Source: Marivita sp030148515 (GTDB lineage Bacteria > Pseudomonadota > Alphaproteobacteria > Rhodobacterales > Rhodobacteraceae). Taken from it: a stretch of DNA of 64,000 bases. The DNA is taken from contig NZ_CP180351.1 in the NCBI RefSeq assembly GCF_048006345.1, positions 2,046,001 through 2,110,000 on the forward strand. The letters run 5' to 3'. The notes below the pieces were generated by a model. It did no database searches, was not told where the DNA came from, and worked only from the letters and a program-made list of their open reading frames with translations. The translations under genes were made by a program, and so were the position numbers. Below are positions 38,764-47,785 of the stretch, piece after piece (positions within the stretch are counted from its first letter, which is position 1; every line of letters starts with the position of its first letter).

Positions 38764-39544
38764 GGCCCACCTCCTTCAGGAAATCAGAGATCAGCGCACC
38801 CACCGTTTCTGGCGCTTCGACACAGGGCAGATGTCCCGCGTTCGCGATCACATGGAAAGCGGCGTTGCACAGCTTTGCTGTGGCCTCGACCAGTTCCGGC
38901 GTGGTTGCGCCGTCCTCGGACCCGGCCATCGCCATGACGGGCAGCGTGAGGGCCGCGGTGGATGCGGTGAAGTCAGCACCCGCAATCGCGGCACAGCAGC
39001 CGACATACCCGTCAACCGGCGTTCGGATCAGCATGTTGCGCCATGGCGCAAGGCGCGTTGCATCATTGCGCATCTCGGGTGCAAACCAGCGGTCCAGAAT
39101 GGCGTCGCCCATCGGTTCCAGCCCGCCGGATTGAACCGCCGCGATCCGTTCGCCCCACATCTCGGGCGATCCGATCTTGGCCGCGGTGTCCATCAGAACC
39201 AGTGCGCGCATGACATCAGGTCGCCGCGCGGCAAGTCCCTGCCCGATCAAACCGCCGATGGACAGGCCGACAAAGGCGACGTTCGTCAATCCCAGCGCTT
39301 CGACCACCGCTTCGGCGTCAAACACGAGCGTGTCCATGTCATAGGGTGCAGCAGGACAATCCGACAACCCGTGCCCACGGTTGTCAAACCGCACAATCCG
39401 CAGTCCTTTCGGCATGTGGGGCAGCAAGGGGTCCCAAACCCGCAGATCGGTGCCCAGCGAATTGGCGAACATCACCATGGGGCCAGTGTCGGGGCCGTCG
39501 ACCTGCACATGCAGCACCGCTCCGTTCGACGTGACTGTTTTCAT
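38756..39544 (-). CDS. pcaD: 3-oxoadipate enol-lactonase (PcaD)
   Basis: A 262-residue alpha/beta-hydrolase with nucleophile elbow GLSIGGLIG (Ser about residue 101), oxyanion region FANSLGTDLRVWDP, an acid residue near AGSEDGAT and catalytic His in NAGHLPCVEAPE. It hydrolyses the enol-lactone to 3-oxoadipate. The ATG at 39544 has GGAGGAG upstream; the longer open frame crosses the pcaQ promoter. First gene of the pca operon. Confidence 0.94.
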   Translation of the reverse strand: MKTVTSNGAVLHVQVDGPDTGPMVMFANSLGTDLRVWDPLLPHMPKGLRIVRFDNRGHGLSDCPAAPYDMDTLVFDAEAVVEALGLTNVAFVGLSIGGLIGQGLAARRPDVMRALVLMDTAAKIGSPEMWGERIAAVQSGGLEPMGDAILDRWFAPEMRNDATRLAPWRNMLIRTPVDGYVGCCAAIAGADFTASTAALTLPVMAMAGSEDGATTPELVEATAKLCNAAFHVIANAGHLPCVEAPETVGALISDFLKEVGHV

Positions 39545-39615
39545 ATCTGCTATCTCCTCCCCCTCTCTTTGACATTTCTTTCCACGACTGAAAATTATAA
39601 TCTTGGACCATTCGC

Positions 39616-39631
39616 TTAACCCATGAGTTAT
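39616..39631. promoter_or_regulatory. PcaQ binding site (ATAAC-type inverted repeat)
   Basis: On the minus strand the sequence reads ATAACT-CATG-GGTTAA, one base off the described PcaQ consensus ATAACC-N4-GGTTAA. It lies 72 bases upstream of pcaD and only 2 bases upstream of the pcaQ ATG. It fits activation of pcaDCHGB and direct interference with pcaQ expression. Confidence 0.75.
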
Positions 39632-39633
39632 AT

Positions 39634-40566
39634 ATGCTCGATCCGCGCATCCGCCTCCGCCATCTTCGCTGCTTTCTGGAAACCGCACGCCTTGGGTCGC
39701 TTTCGGCAGCTGCTGATGTGTTGAACGTCTCGCAACCTGCTGTCTCCAAAACGATCCGCGAACTCGAGGAGGTGTTGGGCAAACCGCTGTTCGACCGGTC
39801 ACACCGCAGATTGACGATGACGGCGGTTGGCCGGGTGTTCCAGCAACATGCGGGCGCGGCGATGGCCGAACTGTCGCGGGCCCAATCGCTGGTCAAGGAT
39901 ACACCATCCAGAATCACGCGCCTTTCGGTCGGGGTTCTGCCCACCGCCGCGACTTCGCTGATGCCACGCGCGGCCTTGGCGTTTCGGGAAACGCATCCCA
40001 ACTGCCTGCTAAGGGTCAGCACCGGGCCGAATTGGCTGTTGATGTCGCAGCTTCGGGAAAGCAGCCTTGATTTGGTGGTGGGACGCATGGGCACGACCGA
40101 GGTGATGCAGCACCTGTCGTTTCACCATCTCTATTCCGAAGACATCGCGGCGGTCGTGCGCCCAAACCATCCGCTGACGCAGGCGGCAGAACCATTGGAC
40201 GCGCTTGACGGATACCCGCTGCTTTTGCCGCCACCGGGCGCGGTGATTGCGCCACTGGTTCGGGCGTTTCTGTCCCGGCACGGCATTGCCGCGCAAAGTG
40301 CTGCGTTCGAATCCGTCTCGCTCGCCTTTGGGCGGCGTGTCGTGCAATCCTCGGATGCGGTCTGGTTCATCTCGCGCGGGGTTGTGGAAGACGAGTTGGA
40401 CGCCGGCACCCTGATCGCCCTGCCCCTTGGCAATGATGTGCGCGGCGGACCCATCGGTATTTCCATGCGGGCAGATGGCGTTCTGACCGAGGAACAGACG
40501 GGGCTGATCCGGGCACTGGAAACCGCCCGGACCGAATTGCGCCCTTTGGGCCAAAACCCTGCCTAG
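39634..40566 (+). CDS. pcaQ: LysR family activator of protocatechuate genes (PcaQ)
   Basis: A 310-residue LysR-type regulator. The helix-turn-helix is in RHLRCFLETARLGSLSAAADVLNVSQPAVSKTIRELE (residues about 9-45), written here in two parts as RHLRCFLETARLGS and AAADVLNVSQPAVSKTI. The effector domain starts at RLSVGVLPTAATSLMP. It is divergent from pcaD, as PcaQ is in other Alphaproteobacteria, where it responds to 3-carboxy-muconate or carboxymuconolactone. No good ribosome site precedes the ATG and the operator abuts it. It overlaps pobA tail to tail by 4 bases. Confidence 0.94.
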   Translation: MLDPRIRLRHLRCFLETARLGSLSAAADVLNVSQPAVSKTIRELEEVLGKPLFDRSHRRLTMTAVGRVFQQHAGAAMAELSRAQSLVKDTPSRITRLSVGVLPTAATSLMPRAALAFRETHPNCLLRVSTGPNWLLMSQLRESSLDLVVGRMGTTEVMQHLSFHHLYSEDIAAVVRPNHPLTQAAEPLDALDGYPLLLPPPGAVIAPLVRAFLSRHGIAAQSAAFESVSLAFGRRVVQSSDAVWFISRGVVEDELDAGTLIALPLGNDVRGGPIGISMRADGVLTEEQTGLIRALETARTELRPLGQNPA

Positions 40567-41732
40567 AATGGCAAGCCGATATAGTTCTCGGCCAGGTCAC
40601 GCCGCGCGGTTTCCGATTGCGACAGATGGCGCAGCGTCGCCTTGCGCATCTGCGCGGCAAAGCTGTCTTCCCCGTCGAACTGGTGCAGCATCGTTGTCAT
40701 CTGCCAACTGAAGCGCATCGCCTTCCAGATCCGCAAAAGCGCCCGTTCGGAATAGGCGTCGATCCCTGCTGTATCGCCCTTCTTCAATGCGTCGATGAGC
40801 GCTTGATAGAGGTAATGCACATCGGACACCGCCAGATTCAGCCCCTTGGCCCCGGTCGGCGGGACGATATGCGCGGCATCACCCACCAAGAACAACCGCC
40901 CCCAGCGCAGTGGTTCACTGACGAAAGACCGCAGTGGCGCGATGGATTTTTCGATGGATGGGCCGGTTTCCATGCTGGCGGCCACCTCGGTCGGCAGACA
41001 GCTTTTCAGCGTGGTCCAGAAGCGCTCGTCACTCCATTCCTCGACCTTGTCCGTCAGAGGAACCTGCACGTAATAGCGGCTCAGGTTTTCATTGCGCATG
41101 GATGCCAGAGCAAACCCGTTCGCGGAATTTGCATAGATCAGCTCCTCATGAGCGGGACGGGTTCGCGAAAGAACCCCAAGCCAGCCAAACGGATAGACCC
41201 GCTCGAACTCGCGACGCTTGTCCTCGGGGATGGTTTTGCGGCTGACTCCGTGGAAACCATCACAGCCCGCGACATAAGCACAATCCAGCCGCTTCCGCTC
41301 TCCGCTCACAGTGTATTCGACATAGGGCGCGCTGCTGTCGGCATCCTGAATCACCACGTCTTCGACACCATGGATGATCGTCGCGCCCATCGCATCCTGC
41401 GCCGCGTAGAGGTCAGTCGTCACCTCGGTCTGGCCATAGACCATGACAGAGGTTCCCGTCAGCTCTTCGAAATTGATCCGCACCATCAGATCATCGTCGG
41501 TGAGGTAACAGCCATGGTGCGGAATACCCTCACGCGCCATCCGATCTCCGACACCCGCCTCGCGCAGCATCGCGACTGTCCCGGCCTCAAGCACACCGGC
41601 CCGGATACGCGACAGCACATGCTCGCGCGTCGCGCGCTCAAGCACCACCGTCGCCACGCCCGCCTTGTTGAGCAATTGCGACAGCAACAGGCCGGACGGT
41701 CCCCCGCCGATGATGGCGACTTCGGTTTTCAT
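40563..41732 (-). CDS. pobA: 4-hydroxybenzoate 3-monooxygenase (PobA)
   Basis: A 389-residue flavoprotein hydroxylase. The FAD motif VAIIGGGPSGLLLSQLL is at the N-terminus, followed by SRIRAGVLEAGTV (typical PobA), the DG motif in VAGCDGFHGVSR and GDAAHIVPPTGAKGLNLA near residue 285. It hydroxylates 4-hydroxybenzoate to protocatechuate with NADPH, feeding the pca operon. The ATG at 41732 has GGAGGAA upstream. It is divergent from the AraC-type regulator. Confidence 0.96.
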   Translation of the reverse strand: MKTEVAIIGGGPSGLLLSQLLNKAGVATVVLERATREHVLSRIRAGVLEAGTVAMLREAGVGDRMAREGIPHHGCYLTDDDLMVRINFEELTGTSVMVYGQTEVTTDLYAAQDAMGATIIHGVEDVVIQDADSSAPYVEYTVSGERKRLDCAYVAGCDGFHGVSRKTIPEDKRREFERVYPFGWLGVLSRTRPAHEELIYANSANGFALASMRNENLSRYYVQVPLTDKVEEWSDERFWTTLKSCLPTEVAASMETGPSIEKSIAPLRSFVSEPLRWGRLFLVGDAAHIVPPTGAKGLNLAVSDVHYLYQALIDALKKGDTAGIDAYSERALLRIWKAMRFSWQMTTMLHQFDGEDSFAAQMRKATLRHLSQSETARRDLAENYIGLPF

Positions 41733-41824
41733 GGCAGCATTCCTCCAAAAGCTGGCGACCTTGGTAGGCTCTTGGGCAGCTTCAGGTAATGGCATCAAAG
41801 AGCGAGCTATGGTAAGAATCGAAC

Positions 41825-42676
41825 ATGAGCGCACAAAACACCATTCCCGCTTTCGGCTTGTACGGCGAACAGGGCCCGTTCCCGGACGTGATCCATTTCG
41901 AGGATTTCTCGGTCCGCGCGCCGATCAATGACTGGCGCATCCTGCCGCATCGCCACAGCCAGATGTCGCAGCTTTTCATGGTTGATCACGGCTGGATCGA
42001 CGCCACGGTCGATGGTGGGAAATACCATGTATTGAGTGGAAAATTTCTATATATCCCAGAACATTGTGTCCATGAATTCGTTTTCGAGCCGGGTTCCGAA
42101 GGCAAGATTTTCTCGTTCCCCGTGAACATCGTGCGCACAATCTCTCCGGCGACGGATCAGATCCTGACCGCGCTGTCGGAACCCTGTGTCGGGGACATCC
42201 ACCCTCTGCTGGAACAGGTCACCCGATTGCTGCGGGACACGATTGGGGCGGTCAGCCTGTTTCGCGCACAGCAAGTTGTCGGATTGGCACATTCCGTGCT
42301 CGCCAATCTTGCCGAAACGCGTCTTTCCGGGAACGCGTCGGATCAGAAAGCGAAACACGCGCGGCTCTTTGCGCTGGATGAGCTGATCTCGAAACACATG
42401 GCCGACGGTTGGTCGGCTTCGGACTTTGCCAAGGCATTGTCGATCAGCACCGGTCATCTGAGCCGCCTGTGCCGCGCAGCAACCGGGCTGGGGGCTGCCG
42501 CCTATATCGAACAGCATCAGATGCAGGAGGCCTGTCGTCTTCTGGCCTTCACGCAATTGCCGGTGTCCGAAGTCGGTTACCGTTTGGGCTTCATTGACCC
42601 GTCCTATTTCTCGAAACGGTTTCGCGCGGCGCGGGGGCAGACCCCGACAGACTACCGCGCTCTGTTCACGAACTGA
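41825..42676 (+). CDS. AraC family regulator, probable pobA activator (PobR-like)
   Basis: A 283-residue regulator with an N-terminal cupin-like sensing domain (LPHRHSQMSQLFMVDHG; FLYIPEHCVHEFVF) and two C-terminal AraC helix-turn-helix motifs (WSASDFAKALSISTGHLSRL; PVSEVGYRLGFIDPSYFSKRF). It is divergent from pobA across 92 bases, the arrangement known for AraC-type PobR/PobC regulators that respond to 4-hydroxybenzoate. Its 3' end overlaps the acyl-CoA dehydrogenase gene by 11 bases on the opposite strand. Confidence 0.9.
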   Translation: MSAQNTIPAFGLYGEQGPFPDVIHFEDFSVRAPINDWRILPHRHSQMSQLFMVDHGWIDATVDGGKYHVLSGKFLYIPEHCVHEFVFEPGSEGKIFSFPVNIVRTISPATDQILTALSEPCVGDIHPLLEQVTRLLRDTIGAVSLFRAQQVVGLAHSVLANLAETRLSGNASDQKAKHARLFALDELISKHMADGWSASDFAKALSISTGHLSRLCRAATGLGAAAYIEQHQMQEACRLLAFTQLPVSEVGYRLGFIDPSYFSKRFRAARGQTPTDYRALFTN

Positions 42677-44195
42677 GCACGCGTTCCGCAAGTCCTGAGA
42701 TGCGCGATGGCTCGGGGTGCATGTCCGCAACCGACGCGCATTTGGCCCAACATGCCCGGAAATACAGCCGCGCGGTTGCCTGCGCGAAGGCGTGCGCCTC
42801 ATGCTCGGCCTCGGCCTCTGCGCGCATCCGGTCGCGCCATGTGATCCAATCGGCCAGATCTGCCGACACTCTGTCCGACGCACCACCCAGTTCGCGGATC
42901 AGGTCTGCGAACTGGTCTGCCCCTGGCCCCTTGAGCCCGCGCGTCGCGATGCTGCGTTCGTGGATTCCGTTCGCCCCTTCATAGATCGACGTGATCCGCG
43001 CGTCGCGCCAGACCTGCCCTATTTGGTACTCGTTCAGATACCCATAGCCGCCAAGGATCTGTATTCCGAGATCGGCCGCCTTAATCCCGGCGTCCGAGCC
43101 GAACACCTTGCACAAGGGTGTGAGGAAGGCGACGAGATCGGGGCGTTTGCCGCACGCCATCTCGACGAAAGCCACATGGCACATCGCCCGTGCGCCAATC
43201 GCAAGCGATGCCTGCTCTGCCAACATCCGCTGCACATCCGCATGATCGGACAACCGGGCGGGACTGCCGTCTTTGCGCCGCCCCTGCACACGGTCATTGG
43301 CGTAGTCGGTCGCAATCTGCGACGCACGAGCGGCATGGGCGACGCCCTGCAAAGCCACGTCAAGCCGCGCGTGGTTCATCACCGTGAACATCGCCCGCAG
43401 CCCATCGCCTTCTGCACCGACAAGTTCGGCGTGCGTGTCTTGAAACGCCAGCTGACAGGTGGGTGAGGCATGCAGCCCCAGCTTTTCCTCGATCCGCGTG
43501 ACGGTCACACCGTCATCCCCTGAACACAGGAACAGTGACAGACCTTTCAGCCCATCCTCGACCGATCCACTGCGGGCAAGCACCAGATGCAGGATTCCCC
43601 TAGACATGTCCTGATCGCCACCGGAGATGAAAATCTTTTCTCCGTCCAGCCGCCAGCCTTCGCCATCGCGCACGGCTTTGCACCGGATGCCAGACAGGTC
43701 CGAGCCGGCCCCGGCTTCGGTCAGGCACATGGTCGACAACACCTCACCCGAGGCCAAGCGCGGAATCCACGTCTCTTGCTGGTCGGGCGTTCCGAAATGC
43801 AGCAGCGTTTCGATGGCGCCAGGCACAAGTGTGCACACCATCTGCATGGCGTGATTGGCCCCGCTGAAGACTTCTGAAACACCCGCCGCAACAAGCGCCG
43901 ACTGTTCCATGCCGCCAAACCGTTCTGGCGCGCGCAACCCCTGCCAGCCCCCCTCGGCCAATTGGGCATACGCCTCGCGAAACCCGTCAGGCATGATGAC
44001 GCGCCCCTCGACAAGCCGGGCACCTTGCGCATCGCCGATGGCATTCAACGGTGCCAGCACACCTTCGGCGAATTGTGCGAAATGTCCCAGGATGTCCGAC
44101 GCCAGCGCGTCGTCCCAATCCGCCGCGCGCTGCGCCCCCGCCACATGTCGCAGGGAAAACAGGATATCATCGGTTGGTGCGGTGAAGTCGGTCAT
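42666..44195 (-). CDS. Acyl-CoA dehydrogenase
   Basis: A 509-residue FAD-dependent acyl-CoA dehydrogenase. N-terminal helical domain (GWQGLRAPERFGGM), middle beta domain (MCLTEAGAGSDLSG, the FAD-binding T-E-x-x-x-G-S), and C-terminal domain with the catalytic Glu in ARITSIYEGANGIHERS (about residue 420) are visible. The length and C-terminal extension resemble the long ACAD group (FadE5/DmdC-like). It starts 3 bases after the amidohydrolase stop and is co-transcribed with it. The substrate is probably an aryl-propionyl- or related CoA, by context. Confidence 0.88.
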   Translation of the reverse strand: MTDFTAPTDDILFSLRHVAGAQRAADWDDALASDILGHFAQFAEGVLAPLNAIGDAQGARLVEGRVIMPDGFREAYAQLAEGGWQGLRAPERFGGMEQSALVAAGVSEVFSGANHAMQMVCTLVPGAIETLLHFGTPDQQETWIPRLASGEVLSTMCLTEAGAGSDLSGIRCKAVRDGEGWRLDGEKIFISGGDQDMSRGILHLVLARSGSVEDGLKGLSLFLCSGDDGVTVTRIEEKLGLHASPTCQLAFQDTHAELVGAEGDGLRAMFTVMNHARLDVALQGVAHAARASQIATDYANDRVQGRRKDGSPARLSDHADVQRMLAEQASLAIGARAMCHVAFVEMACGKRPDLVAFLTPLCKVFGSDAGIKAADLGIQILGGYGYLNEYQIGQVWRDARITSIYEGANGIHERSIATRGLKGPGADQFADLIRELGGASDRVSADLADWITWRDRMRAEAEAEHEAHAFAQATARLYFRACWAKCASVADMHPEPSRISGLAERVLSS

Positions 44196-44198
44196 GGA

Positions 44199-45095
44199 TC
44201 AGGCGCCCGTGTCAGTCACACCAAGAAGACGCATCGCGTTTTCCTTGAGGATCAGTGGCCGCACCTCGTCCTTGAAGGGCGCATCGGCAAAATCCTTGAG
44301 CCAGCGATCGGGCGTGATCGCAGGCCAGTCCGACCCGAAGAGCATCTTCTTTTTCAGGATCGAGTTGGCGTATTTGATAAAGATCTCGGGAAAATACTTT
44401 GGCGACCATCCCGACATGTCGAAATAGACATTCGGCTTGTGCTGCGCGACCGCGAGGCCCTCTTCGGTCCACGGGAAGCTGGGATGCGCCAGAACAATCG
44501 GCATGTCCGGGAAATCCACCGCGACGTCGTCCAGATGCATCGGGTTCGAATATTTGAGCCGCATGCCCATCCCACCGCGCATGCCGGAGCCAACGCCCGT
44601 TTGCCCGGTATGGAACAATGTGATGGCACCCTCTTCGGCGCAGGCTTCAAGCACGGTGTAACAGGCCTCGCGGTCATTGGGGAAAAACCCCTGCATGGTC
44701 GGGTGGAACTTGAAGCCGCGCACGCCGAACTCGCGCACCAACCGCCGCACCTCTCGGGCACCTGCCTTGCCCTTGTGCGGGTCGATGGAGGCAAACGGGA
44801 TCAGGATGTCGTCATTGTCGGCGCAAAGCTGTGCGACCTCTTCGTTCGAATAGCGTCTGAACCCGGTTTCGCGTTCTGCATCGACCGGAAAGATCACCGC
44901 CGCGATATTGCGCTCGCGATAGTAGGTCGCGGTGTCCTGAACTGTCGGCAACATGCCCTCGGCCCCAGCGGGATTCTTGAAATAAGCCGCCATGCCCGCC
45001 TGGAATTCATTGTACCCATCATCGCGGCACTGATTGCAGGGCTCCTCTGCATGTGTATGAAAATCAATGGCTTGGACCTTTGAGAAATCGACCAT
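44199..45095 (-). CDS. Amidohydrolase family 2 protein (CouA/ACMSD-like TIM barrel)
   Basis: A 298-residue metal-dependent hydrolase/decarboxylase. The metal motif IDFHTHAEEP (His-x-His) is near residue 12; FKFHPTMQGF and LAHPSFPW supply further His, and LFGSDWPAITPDRW gives the catalytic Asp. The ATG at 45095 has GGGAGGG upstream. Similar amidohydrolases sit in hydroxycinnamate clusters (CouA with CoA ligase CouB in Rhodopseudomonas palustris), which matches the CoA ligase, hydratase and MarR genes here. It is divergent from the enoyl-CoA hydratase gene. The precise reaction is inferred. Confidence 0.84.
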   Translation of the reverse strand: MVDFSKVQAIDFHTHAEEPCNQCRDDGYNEFQAGMAAYFKNPAGAEGMLPTVQDTATYYRERNIAAVIFPVDAERETGFRRYSNEEVAQLCADNDDILIPFASIDPHKGKAGAREVRRLVREFGVRGFKFHPTMQGFFPNDREACYTVLEACAEEGAITLFHTGQTGVGSGMRGGMGMRLKYSNPMHLDDVAVDFPDMPIVLAHPSFPWTEEGLAVAQHKPNVYFDMSGWSPKYFPEIFIKYANSILKKKMLFGSDWPAITPDRWLKDFADAPFKDEVRPLILKENAMRLLGVTDTGA

Positions 45096-45196
45096 GTCTG
45101 CCCTCCCGCGGCAAGAAATCAGTGCCTTCAAAAAACGCTATACAGCAAAACCGTTTACATATACAACAAAACTAATTGAAGAACCGGGAGGATGAC
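45096..45196. promoter_or_regulatory. Divergent promoter between amidohydrolase and enoyl-CoA hydratase
   Basis: This 101-base AT-rich gap holds GTTTAC (45153-45158) in CCGTTTACATATACAAC. The GTTTAC half-site also occurs, inverted, in the candidate MarR site at 58004-58020, hinting at a shared regulator. The match is short, so support is weak. Confidence 0.35.
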
Positions 45197-45985
45197 ATGC
45201 ACGATGGCTCAACACGTACGGGTGCCGTGACACGCGTTGAAATCGACGGTGATATCGCCACGCTGATTTTCGACCGCCCGGAAAAGCGCAACGCCATGAA
45301 TGATGCGTTGATCGACGATCTGGACCATTTCTTTTCACATCCGCCCGAAGGCGTGAACGCGGTGATCCTGCGTGGCGAAGGCGGGCATTTCTGCTCGGGC
45401 CTTGATCTGGCCGAGCATGAACATCGCCCCCCAATCGACGGCGTCTACCATTCCCGCAACTGGCATCGCGTCTCCGAATTGATCGAATTCGGCGGCCTGC
45501 CGGTGATTTCAGTTCTGACCGGTGCCGTGATCGGCGGCGGGCTCGAGATCGCGGCGTCGACCCATGTGCGGATCGCCGAACCGACGGCGCGTTTCCAGCT
45601 TCCCGAGGGCCGTCGCGGCATCTTCGTGGGTGGTGGCGCTACAGTTCGCGTGGGTCGCATCATCGGACCGGATCGCATGCGCGAGATGATGCTGACCGGG
45701 CGCAATTACGGTGCAGAGGACGCGGTATCTCTGGGTCTTGCGCATTATTCCGTAGGCGAAGGCGAAGGTCTGGATCTTGCCCACAAGCTGGCACGCAAAA
45801 TCGCGGACAACGCGCCGTTCTCGAATTACCTGATGATCAACGCGCTATCGCGGATCGGCGACATGTCCCGGTCGGATGGCCTGTTCACCGAAAGCCTGGC
45901 CGCCGCGATGTGTCAAACATCCGATGGCGCAAAAGAAGGCCTGCGGGCCTTTCTGGAGAAGAGGGAGCCAAACTTCAGAAAGTAA
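45197..45985 (+). CDS. Enoyl-CoA hydratase/isomerase family protein (crotonase)
   Basis: A 262-residue crotonase-fold protein. It has FDRPEKRNAMN near residue 32, the oxyanion-hole segment GHFCSGLDLAEH (about residue 68), GAVIGGGLEIAA (about residue 112) and the catalytic-Glu region FQLPEGRRGIFVGGG (about residue 140). The ATG at 45197 has GGGAGG 5 bases upstream. In context it probably hydrates a hydroxycinnamoyl-CoA; whether it also performs retro-aldol cleavage like Ech is not decidable. It is followed by a TRAP transporter on the same strand. Confidence 0.89.
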   Translation: MHDGSTRTGAVTRVEIDGDIATLIFDRPEKRNAMNDALIDDLDHFFSHPPEGVNAVILRGEGGHFCSGLDLAEHEHRPPIDGVYHSRNWHRVSELIEFGGLPVISVLTGAVIGGGLEIAASTHVRIAEPTARFQLPEGRRGIFVGGGATVRVGRIIGPDRMREMMLTGRNYGAEDAVSLGLAHYSVGEGEGLDLAHKLARKIADNAPFSNYLMINALSRIGDMSRSDGLFTESLAAAMCQTSDGAKEGLRAFLEKREPNFRK

Positions 45986-46158
45986 AGCGGAGGCCGTTGG
46001 TCGAACCACGGGATGTGCATGACGGTTCGTTCGAAATGCACGTTTCTTACCACCACCTGACCAGTGGAGACATTCCGTTCCGCATCGGAAAACATGTAAT
46101 GGCGCGGAGTGTTCCTCAAGAAACACCATCAAGTCCGAAAAATCTGGGAGGATTTTCC

Positions 46159-47196
46159 ATGAAAAGAAGAAGTTTCGTCAAAACTGCCATGCTTGGCGCC
46201 GTTGCAGCGCTTGGCGTGTCCAGCGCCGCTTATGCACAGGAAGTAACCCTGCGCCTGCACCAGTTCCTGCCGCCGCCCGCACCGGTTCCGGCACAGATCC
46301 TGAAGCCTTGGGCTCAGGGCGTCGAGGAAGCGTCCGGCGGTCGCATCAAGATCGAACATTTCGACGCCATGTCTCTGGGTGGCCGTCCGCCCGAACTGAT
46401 GGATCAGGCGCGCGATGGCGTGGTCGATCTCTCCATGACCGTTGTCGGCTACACCCCCGGTCGCTTCCCGCGCACCGAAGTGTTCGAGCTGCCGTTCATG
46501 ATGACCAACCCGGTTGCCACAGCCAAAGCTTATTGGGAAATGGTGGAAACCGATTTCCAGAACAACGAATACAGCGATGTGAAGGTTCTGGGTGCCTGGG
46601 TTCACGGCCCCGGTCTCATCCACTCGACCGATGGCGTGACCAGCCTTGAAGACATGCAGGGCCTCACCCTGCGCGGTCCGACCCGGATCATCAACGACCT
46701 GATGGCAGAACTGGGTGCAGAACCCGTGGGTATGCCCCTGCCTGCCATTCCCGAAGCGCTGTCCAAAGGCGTCGTGAAGGCAACCGTGATCCCGTGGGAA
46801 GTGACCACGGCTATCCGCCTGTCGGAACTGGTGAGCAACCACACCGAATTCGCAGGAAACGAGTCGCTCTATACCGCAGCCATCGTTCTCGTGATGAACA
46901 AGGCCAAGTACGAAGCCCTGCCCGACGATCTGCGCGCGATCATCGACGCAGAGTCGGGTGCCAAGCTGTCGGCCTTCGCCACGCAGGTGATGTGGGACAT
47001 GGACGCCCCGGCGCGTGAGATCGCGGTCAACGCAGGCAACACCATCGTTCAGTTGGACGAAGCCGAAGTCGCCCGTTGGAAAGAAGCGTCACAGCCGGTG
47101 ATCGACCGCTGGATTGCCGACATGGATGCCAAGGGTATCGACGGCGCGGCGCTGATCGAACAGGCCAAGTCGCTGATTGCGAAGCACGGCGGCTGA
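46159..47196 (+). CDS. TRAP transporter substrate-binding protein (DctP family)
   Basis: A 345-residue periplasmic receptor. Its signal peptide (KRRSFVKTAMLGAVAALGV ... AYA) is twin-arginine-like. The DctP fold shows ELMDQARDGVVDLSMTVVGYTPGRF, GLTLRGPTRI with the conserved Arg of the carboxylate site, and ALSKGVVKATVIPWEV. The ATG has GGGAGG upstream. A 173-base gap separates it from the hydratase. The substrate is likely an aromatic carboxylate, from its position in the hydroxycinnamate cluster. Confidence 0.92.
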   Translation: MKRRSFVKTAMLGAVAALGVSSAAYAQEVTLRLHQFLPPPAPVPAQILKPWAQGVEEASGGRIKIEHFDAMSLGGRPPELMDQARDGVVDLSMTVVGYTPGRFPRTEVFELPFMMTNPVATAKAYWEMVETDFQNNEYSDVKVLGAWVHGPGLIHSTDGVTSLEDMQGLTLRGPTRIINDLMAELGAEPVGMPLPAIPEALSKGVVKATVIPWEVTTAIRLSELVSNHTEFAGNESLYTAAIVLVMNKAKYEALPDDLRAIIDAESGAKLSAFATQVMWDMDAPAREIAVNAGNTIVQLDEAEVARWKEASQPVIDRWIADMDAKGIDGAALIEQAKSLIAKHGG

Positions 47197-47260
47197 TCAA
47201 TCCGAGCAGTAAACGCGGTGGGCCGTGCGCAATGGCCCACCGTACCTTGGGGAGGGTGGC

Positions 47261-47773
47261 ATGTACCGACGGCTTCAGATCATTGTCGAACTCATTGCAC
47301 GTCTGCTGGCCATCGGCGGTGGCGCGGTGCTTTTATGCATTGTTGTCCTGACCTGCGTGTCCATCATCGGTCGTGCGCTCGTGCCATTGGACATTGGCCT
47401 TGGCCCCATACGCGGCATCTATGACCTGACCGAAATCGGCATGGCGGCGGCGATCTTTGCTTTTCTTCCCTGGGCCCAATTCAATGAAGCGCATGCGCGG
47501 GTGGACCTGTTCCAGCCCGTTATGCCCAAGACGATGGACCGCTTTCTGGACCTTCTGTTCAACGTGGCGATGCTGGTGGTCGCCGCGGTTGGAACATGGC
47601 GGCTGTATCTGGGCATGCAAGACAAGCTGTCTTTTGGCGAAACCACTCTGATCGCGCAAATCCCGGTGTGGCAGGGCTATGCCGCCAGCCTCGCGGGGGC
47701 GGTCGGCTTCATCATCGTCGCGGCGTTCTGCGTGGTGCGGTCCGGTCGTCGGATTGCCGGATTTTCGGACTAG
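47261..47773 (+). CDS. TRAP transporter small permease (DctQ family)
   Basis: A 170-residue membrane protein with four predicted membrane segments and the DctQ-typical YDLTEIGMAAAIFAFLPWAQFNEAHARVDLF stretch, here noted as EIGMAAAIFAFLPWAQ followed by HARVDL. The ATG at 47261 follows GGGGAGGG; the earlier in-frame start lies before the ribosome site. It supports assembly of the large permease encoded 12 bases downstream. Confidence 0.91.
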   Translation: MYRRLQIIVELIARLLAIGGGAVLLCIVVLTCVSIIGRALVPLDIGLGPIRGIYDLTEIGMAAAIFAFLPWAQFNEAHARVDLFQPVMPKTMDRFLDLLFNVAMLVVAAVGTWRLYLGMQDKLSFGETTLIAQIPVWQGYAASLAGAVGFIIVAAFCVVRSGRRIAGFSD

Positions 47774-47785
47774 GAGCCGCATGTC

